Positions 23,801 to 35,800 of a DNA stretch of 64,000 nt are shown here, piece by piece. Where the stretch lies: NCBI GenBank assembly GCA_037893225.1, contig JAZGUH010000760.1:597456-661455 (forward strand). Direction: 5' to 3'. A program made the position numbers and the translations under genes. A model generated the notes under the pieces. It searched no databases and had not been told where the DNA came from. It saw only the letters and a program-made list of their open reading frames with translations. Numbering within the stretch: the stretch's first letter is position 1; every line of letters starts with the position of its first letter. Source of the stretch: Hippasteria phrygiana (Eukaryota; Echinodermata; Asteroidea; Valvatida; Goniasteridae).

Positions 23801-26800
23801 TCGAAAATAAACCGAACCCAAATATTCCCCATATATTAAGAGTTATTAATGTGAAAGCGAAACTCATAAGCTTTCTTCACCCAAGTTGTAGGCGAATTGT
23901 TGATTTTTAAAGACAAACTGTTTGTCGGGGGGTGCTGTTCATTTAAATTTTCGCTGTTATACGCAAAAGTAAATCATGTGACGCATTTGACAATCTTTTT
24001 TGTTATTTGAAGAAATGTTACGGAATGTGTAAAAGTGGATGTACTCGTCGCTACCCTCCAAAATAGCATCCTTAGAGTGCCCTCTGTTGATAACAAATAT
24101 GGCCTTTTCAGTTGTCCATTTTTTTCTTTGTGATGGGATTTAGAATTAGCTCAAAGAAAAGAATGTTAATGGAGAGAAATGGAACGGAAATTCACCGCTT
24201 TTTTTTATAATGAAAATTCTATTTTGGGTTCTTTTTTTGTTTGGTAATTTTGGGTTTATTTCTGCCACTTTTGTATAATCAACATTTTTAAGGATGAAGA
24301 ACACTAACCAAGAAACAAATTAATTCACTATTGGTATTGACTGCACATTTATGTTTAAGAGCAATCATGACTTTATGTTAATTCCAAAATTATATTCTAA
24401 ACCATTGTATTAATTCTTATATGATTTTCCAGGCATTCACACATTTTGTTTCCCCCTGAATTTGCTTTCCTAAATAATCTTTTCCACAGTATTATTTTAC
24501 TTCCCCCCCCCCCCCACAACAAACAAAAACTGCAAGTTGTGAACATGCAAATATGAACACCAACAATTTGAAATAAATCATTCTTGATACAACTGTTGGT
24601 CACGACCAATGAATATTTATTCCTTTTGCTTGAAATTACAATTATTGAAATACATGTACTTAAAACAATTGTAATATCAAGTCGAAATATTCCCTAAGAA
24701 AAGGTTCCATTGGACTGTATAATATACATAATGTATATATTATATACATTTATATTTCCAGTATTAAAATATATCTTTAATTACGCACTGTTTTTCTGCT
24801 GCCATGATCACATGTACATAAATGCAAGTTAACCCCATGAGTACGGTATTTTACGGGAGACGTCGGGGTGCCCCCGGCGAGCGAAACGGCCACAATGTGT
24901 TTGTGCAGTCAAGCGTAACATATACACAATAATCCAACAACGGATTGAAACTGCACAAACAACGGCCAATGGCGTCATCCGGCCTGGTGGCACTGTTTAA
25001 TCCAACAATGGATTGAAACTGCACAAACGGAGGTCAATGGCGTCATCCGGCCTGGTGGCACTGTTTAATCCAACAATGGATTGAAACTGCACAAACAGAG
25101 GTCAATGGTGTCATCCAGCCTGGTGGCACTTTTTTTTTTGCTCCATATGGCGTCATCCGTACGCAAGGGGTTAATGCGTCTGTTTTCAAATGAGTGTTTA
25201 CAGACATGAGAAATGTCAAAAACATGGCAAGTAAACTTAGCCCTAACCCCGTTCAGCAATCTTTCATATGGCCATGCAAAATCCAACAACTTCAAATAAC
25301 TGAAATGAGAAACCTGCTAAATACAACAAAATCCAACAGGTGTATTTAGCTGAATACAATGTCAAACGCACCATGTAGTTTGTGTTGACTGCTAAATCCA
25401 ACAAATTACAACAGCTGATTTATAGCTATGTTGGATTTTGTTGGATTTAGCAGGGTTAGGGTCAAGTTTGTCAATTGTTGATAGTGTAAATGGCTTGAAA
25501 GTCATTAAATACATGTACAATTCATATCCAGTCCATAATTCATAATGTGCATTTGATAATTTTATATCTACATATATCTACATAATATATTCATAGTGTA
25601 CATTTACCTATTTTACACCGATATAATTATTTATATTAATAACATGAATGAACATTGACTTGGGTTGTGTGCAGTTAATGTGCTATTTGAAGCATTGACA
25701 AACACATGCACACAGTTTTAATACAGGTTTGGTTCCGGCTACACTGGCGGTGTAGTTTTGGTGTAATTAGATACATGTACTTACAATTTTTGTATATAAT
25801 AACTACCATAGAATGTTTATTTGCTGATTTTGGTACATTTCATGGAAACCCTCTGCAACTTTTCCTTAATCAAAATTCTTGAAAAAAACACATCGCTGAA
25901 TCCATCAATATCAATACGAATTTCCACACGCCCTGAAAAGTTAGGGTTAACCCTTGCCCTACATAATTGTTCCTACATGTCACCTGAATACTTCAATATC
26001 CTCCAATGGGTTTGGGATTTACCCCTATTAACCTTAATCCTTCCAAAATCATCCAGCATCAGATTGGGCCTCATGACCTGGATCTTCCATTTTCCTCCAG
26101 AGGCAAAATCCTCTAATGCCCTCAATCCTGCCCTTAATTGAATGTACATCACCCTGACGCAAGAAATTCAATCTTATGAATAGTTTGGCTGCGGTACCCG
26201 CCGCTATATCAGATTTGAACCAGCCAACCGACTCCGACGAGCTCGGTGGTCGAGTGGTAAGACATCTGCACTTGAAAGCAGGAGGTCGTGGGTTCGAGTC
26301 CCACCCGAGTGATTTTTTCCCAAATAATCTCTCGGGACAACACTTCAGTATACATACAGTGTTTATAAAATACGTCGGTGAAGGGCAAAACCCAATATTG
26401 AATGTACATCACCTCGAAGCAAAAAAATGCCTTCTTATGAATAGCCCTTAATCCTGCAAAATCCCCTGATGCTTCAACTTTCAAAGACCCTCAATCCAAA
26501 TATTTCCATTTGGCAAAGAGGATTTTGGAGGATTTGGGAAGGTTAGGGTTGAACGAAATTATTCAACTAAAGCACAGGATTGACACCCAAGAACAATTGG
26601 GTGTCATTTAATATGTGTCATTTAGCAATTGTTGGCTGCCGGGATGTGGGATAACGTTTTTAACCTGAGGGTTAAAAAAACGAGGGTGTTAAAAAACGTC
26701 ATATCCCACATCACAGCAGTCAACAATTGTTTTATATCGCCAAACCCAGTTTATTTTTCTCAGTTCAACTTGCCTTGCTCGGTGGAAATTAACTCGAACA

Positions 26801-29800
26801 AATCACGCGATCAAAACAGCTGATCGTCTGCTAGTCCGCTGCTCCCACTAGAGTTTACTATCGTTAAGTGTAGGTGAAAATTGTGTGGGTACCAATGATA
26901 CAGCTCAATAGCTAGCTGACTAATGTGTGATATCATGCTTGGAATGTGCCAGTCGTTTTTATAGACTGGACACGTGATCGTTCTAGGCCAATCAAAATAC
27001 AGTTTCCAAGATGGAGATAAAACAATGTTTTGTGCTGCACAATATTAAACATGTACATTTGCACCACTGACATGATTCATAAACAAATGTGTTCCAGCAA
27101 GGCTGAAAAATCAATAAAATGGATTGTTTTCAATTTCCAGGTTGGTACAGAATTAACATGTAAACATACAATACATAGTGTGTGTTCTCAGCCCGGTCAT
27201 TCTATTATACATGTAAATGAATTTATATGCATTCCACCCGTTTTTGTGTATTATAAGGAATACAATTCTAAGGTCTTGAAGAGGACTTGTGAAAAGAACA
27301 TACATGTACACTTCCATGATTCACTTATTTCTTGAAAAGTACCTCGGTACTCTTGGTTGTGTTGTGGACAAGTTTATCTACAAAAAAAAAAGATCATATC
27401 TGCAAATTGCCTCGAAGTCCATCAGTGACCAAAGTTTCTCTGGGTATAGTTCGTCCCTTATGGGATAACTGACCCACAATATATCCCAGCATGCATCTGA
27501 AATGGTCAATATAGCATTTCTGCTTAAAAGCAAATGACAAACCAGGATAATGATTCATCAAATCCAATTTTTCCATCGGTCAAAATCTCACAAGTTCCAA
27601 GTTACATGTATGTCCTTCATGACAGAAGCTGGCTGTTTTATAACGCTGTAAAATACTCTTAACCCTAACCCTGCCAGACGCAGCACAGTGCATCTGTGGT
27701 GACAGCTTGACCTTGCTGCACTCTGCGCACAAGTCAATGTGACAAAGTATGCAATCTGATGCGTCTGGCAGGGTTTCTAGCCAAAATACCCTAGAGGGTT
27801 AGGGTTAACATTGTAAAACATGAGACCTGGGAAATGACAGATTATGAAACGCTGCAGAAGAAAGCTGAACATCTCCGCACAGCTTGACATTGACGGCAGC
27901 CCATCTGATCACAGATTTTATACCGGCGAACCGAGCGAGGATCCAACCCGTTTCACGGAGGAAACCGGAAGACATGAATATATTTTGCAGCCATTTACAC
28001 AGAACGTGAAGCTGAAAACACAAGTCCACTGCCAACATTCTTGTGTCAAACAATGCCATTTCACAGCATGAAAAAAAACAACCAAATACCCAAACCACAA
28101 GGAAGATTATTCAGATGCTTCCAAATGACACTCACGTAGCTTCATCACCGGGAACAAGGCGAGCTGAAGATCAGACCCGAACAAAAAAATTGCTACACCC
28201 GAAATGAGATGGACAGGACAACATAAAATAAACCAGAACCACGTAGATCGTGCCAACTCTCAATCATGCATCCATCTTAGGACACCATCTACACAGCAAC
28301 ACCACTATGCCTAGCTTACTCCTGCAGTCGCAACCCCATTAACTGCTGATTGCTATATAAAACCTGATTGTGCAGGAATAAGCCATCGTTCGATGACAAG
28401 GCACCTAGCTCTCATCCAGCTAGCACTGAAGTCTTCCCCATCTACGTCTCCGTTGCACTAGCCATTTGTTCGTTAGGATACCATCTTCATCTGCGGATGA
28501 ATCCGGAAGCAATCAAGTTGCATTACTCTTTGTGCCAACTGTCAAAAGCTGAAAACTGGTAACGGAGGTAAAACTGAATAAATGTACTGGTATTAAATGG
28601 TTGAATTAATTCACTGTGTGAAACTTATCGTTGAATATATATATATTGTATTAAAAAGCTTTAAAGGAATAATTTACATCTTTGGCATTGTAGACGATGG
28701 CACCAAACGTTAACATATGTTTTTCTTGTGGCATTTATTTTAAGGACCCGAATAGTAAATGTAGAAAAATTATTGTGACACTGAAATAGTAGTCTAAACT
28801 TTACTTTTATGCTGTTTCTTGGCATGGCTGTTTTGAATGACTCTTGAGTCTGCCAAATTTTCGTCATAGCCCCACAGTGCCTACTTTAATCATAACTCCA
28901 GTTTAGTCTAAGAGATCCAAAGGATCATTCATATTTGTTTATCTTGTAAAGCAGTTTAGAGTGTCGTAATTTAGTCTGATTACAGCTTAGGGATCCTTTC
29001 AAAAAGGCCCCGTGGGGATGCACTTAGTTCCAATCAGAACATGCAATGTTCTTGTTGCAGTAGTCCAAGCGTTCTGGCTTTAAAAATGCTTCCCTGAGAA
29101 TAGTGCTAAATGTTATTCGGCACAGGATATATGGTTTGTATTCATGTTAACTGTTTTGAAGACACTCTCAAAATATCTGAGGGATATCCATGCATGTTAC
29201 TGATAAAAAAAGAAATCTTGGTAGTTTTACCTGGCTTCAGAAAGTTTTCTTGAGTCAGTTGATCATGTGCAAGGATTGCTGTGTAGTCACACGTACATTG
29301 ATCACCTTGTATAGATCGTGGCAATGCCCTCTTGGATGACCCACCGCCGTCCACCTACAACGGACCCACCAAGGCTAACTCCAGACGCGGTGGAGGAGGA
29401 GGGGGAGGCGGGAACCCTAGATACGGTAAGAGACTGGATTTCAGAGACTGCATTTGGGTCTGTCCACACCGAAGGGACGATTTAGCATCAAAAGATAGCA
29501 ATGGGAGTAAGACATGGAAGAGGGACATCAAATCAAGTATTTGCCTAAATGTTTTTCTGATGCTTTCCAGAGCCGTTAGTGATCAGACCGACACCCCAAA
29601 AAATAGGACAGCACTCTGGATATAAGAAATTAGAGGGTCATCTTCAAGATATTATGTTTGTAACATGGACGGACAATATTTTATTATTGACTGGAAAAAA
29701 GAAAGAGGAATTTAGTAACATTCCAAAATGTTGGTCAGTTTACATTACTTAGTGTCAGGATTGTTATCAGTGGAAATTATAACGGATTTTTTGTTATTTT

Positions 29801-32800
29801 AACAAATTATGATGTGATATAAATTGCTCAAACATGGACGAACATTATGTCCATCCAGAAATGGTTACACGTTTGATATGTTACAAACCTAATATCTTGA
29901 AGATGATTCCAGATCTGACTTCTTAAATACTGTTATAGATGTTGATTTTTTTTTGCTAAAACAAACTTGGTGATACATGTAGGTATTGAATGTATCTTGA
30001 CAAAAATCAATAGAAAATTATTTTATATAACTACAATCTGAAATTCCCCTCCTGTGTCACACCAATTGGGGTCATTAGTGTGGATAGACCCATAATTATA
30101 GCATTACATGCAGTGGTAGAACTACATGTACACCTCTGTAAAAATAGTTTGCGTCATTTAAAACAACTTGCGCTTTAATACACTATTTTGGTTGTGCTAA
30201 TTTTGTAAGTCACACTTGACAAAACTTAACTTAAAAAAAAAAATAAACCTTTCATTTGCATTTTTACCGGGAAGTCTCTTGAATCTGCCCAAATCCAACA
30301 TTGCAGTAAATGTATGGCACATTCTTTGTGATAAATGTGGTGGTGTGTGGATATGGGACAGTTAGGATTTTCAAAATCTCGAAATTGAAGAAACATTTTC
30401 CCACATGTTTTACATGAGCACCATTCTGCCAGGTGCATCGGGCAGAAAAGCCGGTCATTTGATTAAAATTCTGTCCTGAAGCCGAGTATTGGTTACTTTG
30501 CCGGCCTGCGATAATTTCCCCTGTGAAGAACCCCGAAACCCTCGTATTTACCAATCACAGCCTCGAACGCTTCACATCCGCATGCATCACATCAGTCGTG
30601 CATATCCAACTTCTTTCGGACTATAGTCAGCTTAGTGGATCCGTTGCTTTGACTTTTGTTTTCATTCAGACGGCCGTGGTGGTCCAATAGGCGGTGGCCT
30701 TGGCGGTGGCGGTGGCGGCCCCATGCGTGGTCCGCCCCCACCTCAACACTACCAGGATCCCCACCAGGGCTACGGCCCGCCCCACGGAGGTGGTGGCGGC
30801 GGCGGGGGTGGACGTGGTGGGTTCCAGGACCATGGTGACTACTCGCAGCAGTATGGACACATGCAGGACCAGCAAGCCTTGCAGCCTCTTCCCCCCAATG
30901 CCCCCTCACACAGCGGCATCGTCATGGTCTACAACGTCGACCTGGAGAAGATGAATTGCGAGAAGCTCTTCAACATTCTCTGCCCCTTTGGCAACGTCTA
31001 CAAGGTAAAGAACCCCTTGTCATGTGATGCAACTTGTCCATGTCGGACCACGTTAGCATTTCACCATTTGTGACCCGCTCTGCAAAAAAGGGCACATGAG
31101 TCGCTGTATGCTTTTACAAGTTATGGGCCGTTCAATGTGAAGAGGGTGAACAATTCTTCAAACAAGTGATTTTGAAGGAAGGGAATTTTTCGCATCTTTG
31201 ATACCTATATTATTCTATTTCATAACCAAAATCTTTGATTTCAGTGAATCAAGTTGGAAAAAAAATGTTTTTGTCCAGTGCTTCCATCTATTGCTTTGCT
31301 TTTTGTTTTTTAAATGGTTTGTTTCTCCTTAAGTCATTTTAAGAAATTCCTGAAAACAAACATGCAAATTTCCAAATATCTCGTGATTGCAAAATGCTAG
31401 AGACCTCGGACATATACCATATTGAAGCTTATAAAATGGCATTTCCAGCTATATATAAAACACTATTTTCAAATTTTGCAACATAAGTGCCCTTTTTGCA
31501 GAGCGGGTCACATTTGGAGACTACCAAATGATTTGCATACGGTTTGTATTTCCCACGTATGCTTAACTAGTTATTTTATTGGTACTAAATGAAGTTTTCA
31601 ACAAGTCGGAGCCGGGTTTGAACTATTGACCAGGACTGTGCTACCTGAGTTGTTTATGTAGCCCCCACTTTCTCGGCGTCTTTGTTCAGGAGCACTGAAC
31701 ATAAGTTATTCCCTATTGAGCTTGGGAGTGACGTCACTGCCTACAGATAGGCTCATGCTTCACATTTTGGGAATCAAATTTTGGGAATCAAATTTTGCGA
31801 CACCCATCTGCTGCGCCATGTTTAAAATTTCATATGTGCGCATGTTTTAGAACATTTTTCACACTAGGCGCACACACACACCTTGCCATGTAGAGTACGC
31901 AGTCCTGCAATTTGAACGCAATTTGAATGCAATTTTATACAGAACAAATAAATGGCAAGGTAAACTGATAGCTTATCAGGAGCATCACCAGACCATTTTG
32001 AATGGTCGGTTTTGCCGACATGGTGTGAGCAAAGAGGGAAAAAAAATGGCTCATAAAAATTTGCCTCATAAAAACTTGAAAAGGTGGGGGGGGGGGGGAC
32101 GATAGGAATGTTGACGCTGAGGCTGCCATTAAATTTGTGTGCACTTTATGGACGACACCGGTTTGCCAATAGCGACACTGGTTTGCCGACAGCGACGCCA
32201 ATTTTGCCGACAGGGGAGCCAATTATGCCGACAGCAAGGCACCAATATGCCGACAGCAAGGCACCAATATGCCGACAGCAAGGCACCAATATGCCGTCAG
32301 CAAGGCACCAATATGCCGTCAGCGGCACCAATATGCCAAATGTTATCATTTTTAGATTAAGAAGTGACCAAAATGAGACTTGAAACCATCTGGAATTACC
32401 CATTGTCAGCTGGTTTCGTTTTCTTTTGTTTTTGCTTAGGTGAAATTCATGAAGTCTAAGCCGGGGACTGTGATGATTGACCTGGGGGATGCCTATGCCG
32501 TCAGCAGAGCCATCACTAATCTCAGCAACATCGAGTTCTTTTGCATGACTATTCAGCTGGGGTAAGAAATGTTATTAGGCCCACCATGTGCAACAAGGGG
32601 GCCGGTGAGTTGGTCTCACCGACGGTGGAAGTTACCCCGCCTGGGTCTATAGGTCTGAAAATTGGGATCATTTTTCTGGAATCCCCTGAAGAATTTCTAT
32701 TTAGATCTGAGCCCAGGAAAACCGTAAGGGTGGTAGGGTTGACAAGTCAAATGTCACCACCTACCTCTGATCATAAGCCTTTACCTAGAGTGGCTTTTAT

Positions 32801-35800
32801 CCTTGTATTGGGTGATTTCAAAAGGTTTGTTTTTGAGAACCGAGTGAAAATAAACAAGTAATGCAGGGCGAAATTAAACTTCTTTTTGTATCGTGGCAGG
32901 CTGTGTTTTTCAAAATGGCCGCTCCTTTTTTCTCGGATGGCTTTCAATGACATTGTACATGGAGTGCCATAAATTAATTTGTAACAGAGTACCGAAGTGA
33001 TGACGTCAATGCAATGTTTAGAACCAGAGTACTTGTGTTATTTTGTGTCCATGTGTTTGCATGACTGACTGTTAACAAAGGAACAGTCGGAATCTCCCTT
33101 TGTTTGGAGCCAGTTGTCGTGCCAACTGACGTCAGGCTTCGGTACTCTATACATATATAGTAGATGGACTGGGGGCATTTATTTCCTTTTTTCGCCCCTG
33201 CTTTTTCATGGCATTTGCAGAGAAAACTGCAGAAAGAGAAAGCATCAAAACAAACAAAAAACATTTAAAAAAACACAAAGCAGGCGGGGAATCTAAACGC
33301 GGTTTATTTTATTCCTTTATTTTGCCTAATTTCTCCAGTAGAATTTAACAAGTATGTCCAAGTGTTTTTAAGAAAATAGCTAATGTATAGCGCTGGCAAC
33401 ACTGGAGACTTTATAATGAGAATTAGGCAGCCGGACTTGTACGTTGTTTGATTCTTGATGATTTGCTGTAAAATTTAAGTTTGCGAACATAGAGATTGAT
33501 ATTTTGTTCTGATCATACTTAATACTGAAACTCGTACAGGGTGTTTGGGTTTAGTTATTTTTTCTTTTTTTCTTATTATTATTATTTTTTTTAACAACTC
33601 CACCCTGTATTATAATTTGCAGGCATTCCAACCAGACGTTCCTGAACCCTCCCCCAGGGACTTGGAACCTGCCGGACGGCACCCCCTCCTACATGGACTA
33701 CTCCAAGAACCGCAACAACAGGTTCATGAACAAAGAGGCCGCTGCCAAGAATCATATCCTTCTATCAAAAAGAAATCTTAGCTTGTTCACTTGATCTTCT
33801 CCAGAACTGACGTTATGGAGGATCTCAAATTTGTCCTGAAATACCTCCAACTTGAATTCATTGACTATTGCAGGGTTCCCAGTTCCCACAGCATCTTGGA
33901 AATCAGGGAAAACCTGGAAAATGAGTTTCGCTTTTTCCAGTCGGGCGGAAAGTCAGGGAATTTGAGAAAAAGGCCTCAAATCACGGAAAAGTCCGGGAAT
34001 TTGATTGGCCCAAAAGAGAAAGTGGCCAGTCCGTCATATATTGTCTCATGGCCAAACAGTGTATCCACTGGATGATTGGCTACGGGGGCTTTTTAGTGTG
34101 GAAATCCCTCTTTATCTCTTTCAACAACTTTGAAGACGTGTCAAATTGGATATGGGTCGAAATAATTATCCTGGAATTTTAAAAATTCATCAGAGAAACT
34201 CCGGGGGAAAAATCAGGGAATTTTGTTTTCATGAAATGATGGGAACTTTGTATTGTCAATAGACCCTCCGAGTTATAATACTGTTTACCATATTTGCCAA
34301 GTGGGAAAATGTGGAATGCTTGCCCACAACATAGTGTATGCTTTCTCCGATGAAATTTGTACGTAGATAATTAATTTGAGTTTTCACTATTAAGTATTAA
34401 GGACCAAAGGAAACTCTTGTTTCCTTACGAGTTCGAAAAAACATGGTCTTGGTGTTTGTCACAAACTTGAAATTGACATGATCTCAACTTGTATACTGAA
34501 ATGCATGGCGTGATGCCACGCTGTGCTGTTTGGTGCCAACCTGGAGCAAGTTCGGTTGGGCGACTAGAGTGACTAGACTTAACCATTAGTCAATCTAGAT
34601 GTCACCCGAACGCTGCGTGGTTTGACTAGCTAGTGCAACTGGATCAACCTAGCTCCGGACCATGGTTTCTCTAGTCACTCGCGAGTTACGTCACGGTTTC
34701 AAGATGGAGGATAGGTAAACTGGGCAAGTTTTGCAAACGTTTACGATAATTTGTTGGTTTTGTCCAATGATAATATCTCTTTGCAATAAGATAATGAATT
34801 ATTTATTGCACCAAAGTTAAGTAGAGAAAATAATAGAAATAAATAATAGAAAATAGAAATGACATGCAAACATTTGCTTCGTTAACAACTAGCAGACGAC
34901 ATTCTTTGCAGTTTTTTGTTGCTGTACACTAACTAGATTTGACGTAGTCGATCGACTAGATGCGTTCGAGTGAAGGACAGACCATGCGTTTTTTAAATAG
35001 CAAATTGACAAAAAGGACTAGGTCAGCAGCACCCAAACTTGCTCCTGGCTGTACGAATGCAACCCCCTTCACCACTTTGACATGATTGTGTCATGGGTCT
35101 ATACCCATGTGACATGTCAGTTGAGTAGGCAAGTTGGCAGGAAGGCTCCTTACGCACATACAGGTGAATATCTTCATTTTCCATCTGTGCTGAACTCGTT
35201 TCTCAGGCGTGCTTCCCTTCAACGTGTGATCTACGCTCTTATAAAGAGAAAGCATCATTCAGTTTTTCAGAGTTTATTTCTTTCCCGCTTGTTCGTGGAA
35301 GTCCTCTTTCAGTTTGAGTATTCACCTCCAACAGATTTCTGTTCCTTAACTCTCTGTGAACGTCTCCAGCGCCCTTCCCATGTCTTGCATTTCTACAATG
35401 CACATCCGGAGAGTACTGCAGAGACCATAAAACAGGTATGTAATTCATTGTGAGATGCTTTTCTCTGAAGGTTATCACAAAGAGGAATCCCACAACGACG
35501 AGTTTAGCGCCGATCTGCACACTTCCGCGTTTGAAAACGAGGATCTCAATGTCACAGTAAACAACTTTATGCTGACCGTGCGCCTGCGCTTCCTTTTATG
35601 GCCTGATTAATTCATGCATGAATGAATGTGCTGAAAAGCGTTGTTTTGTTTGCCACTGACATTCGCGCTTTCAACCCGTAAGTGCGCAGAAGGGGCTAAT
35701 GTGAAATTCCTCTATTGTGTGCCTGTTAAGCAGTTGCAGGCAGTGTTCATACCTTGTGTGATCCAATGTGAATAACTTATTTTATTTCTAGAAAAATAAG

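Larger units (their letters stand above)
25947..26552. mobile_element. TTAA-CCC element carrying a tRNA-containing insertion
   Basis: It starts TTAACCCTTGCCC and ends GGTTAGGGTTGA. Its flanking thirds match the reverse complement of 15031-15340 (GATTGAGGG, GGAAAATGGAAGATCCAGG). The central 26139-26444 is absent from the other copy. Confidence 0.65.

Noticed and set aside
24932..25130. CRISPR-like repeat/spacer layout
   Set aside because: Units are ~76 bp with no constant repeat and variable spacer split, in a eukaryotic intron within a transposon.
26240..26311. Functional tRNA-Ser(UGA) gene
   Set aside because: The anticodon loop is 8 nt, the long variable arm of serine tRNA is absent, and it is embedded in a repeated element.
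27844..28071. 75-codon frame in hnRNP L intron 7
   Set aside because: No recognisable domain, no fitting splice sites and it would disrupt the linker reading frame.
35082..35453. 123-codon plus-strand frame ending in the RRM4 exon
   Set aside because: Only 35362-35435 is coding; the upstream part is the AT-AC intron that happens to stay open.
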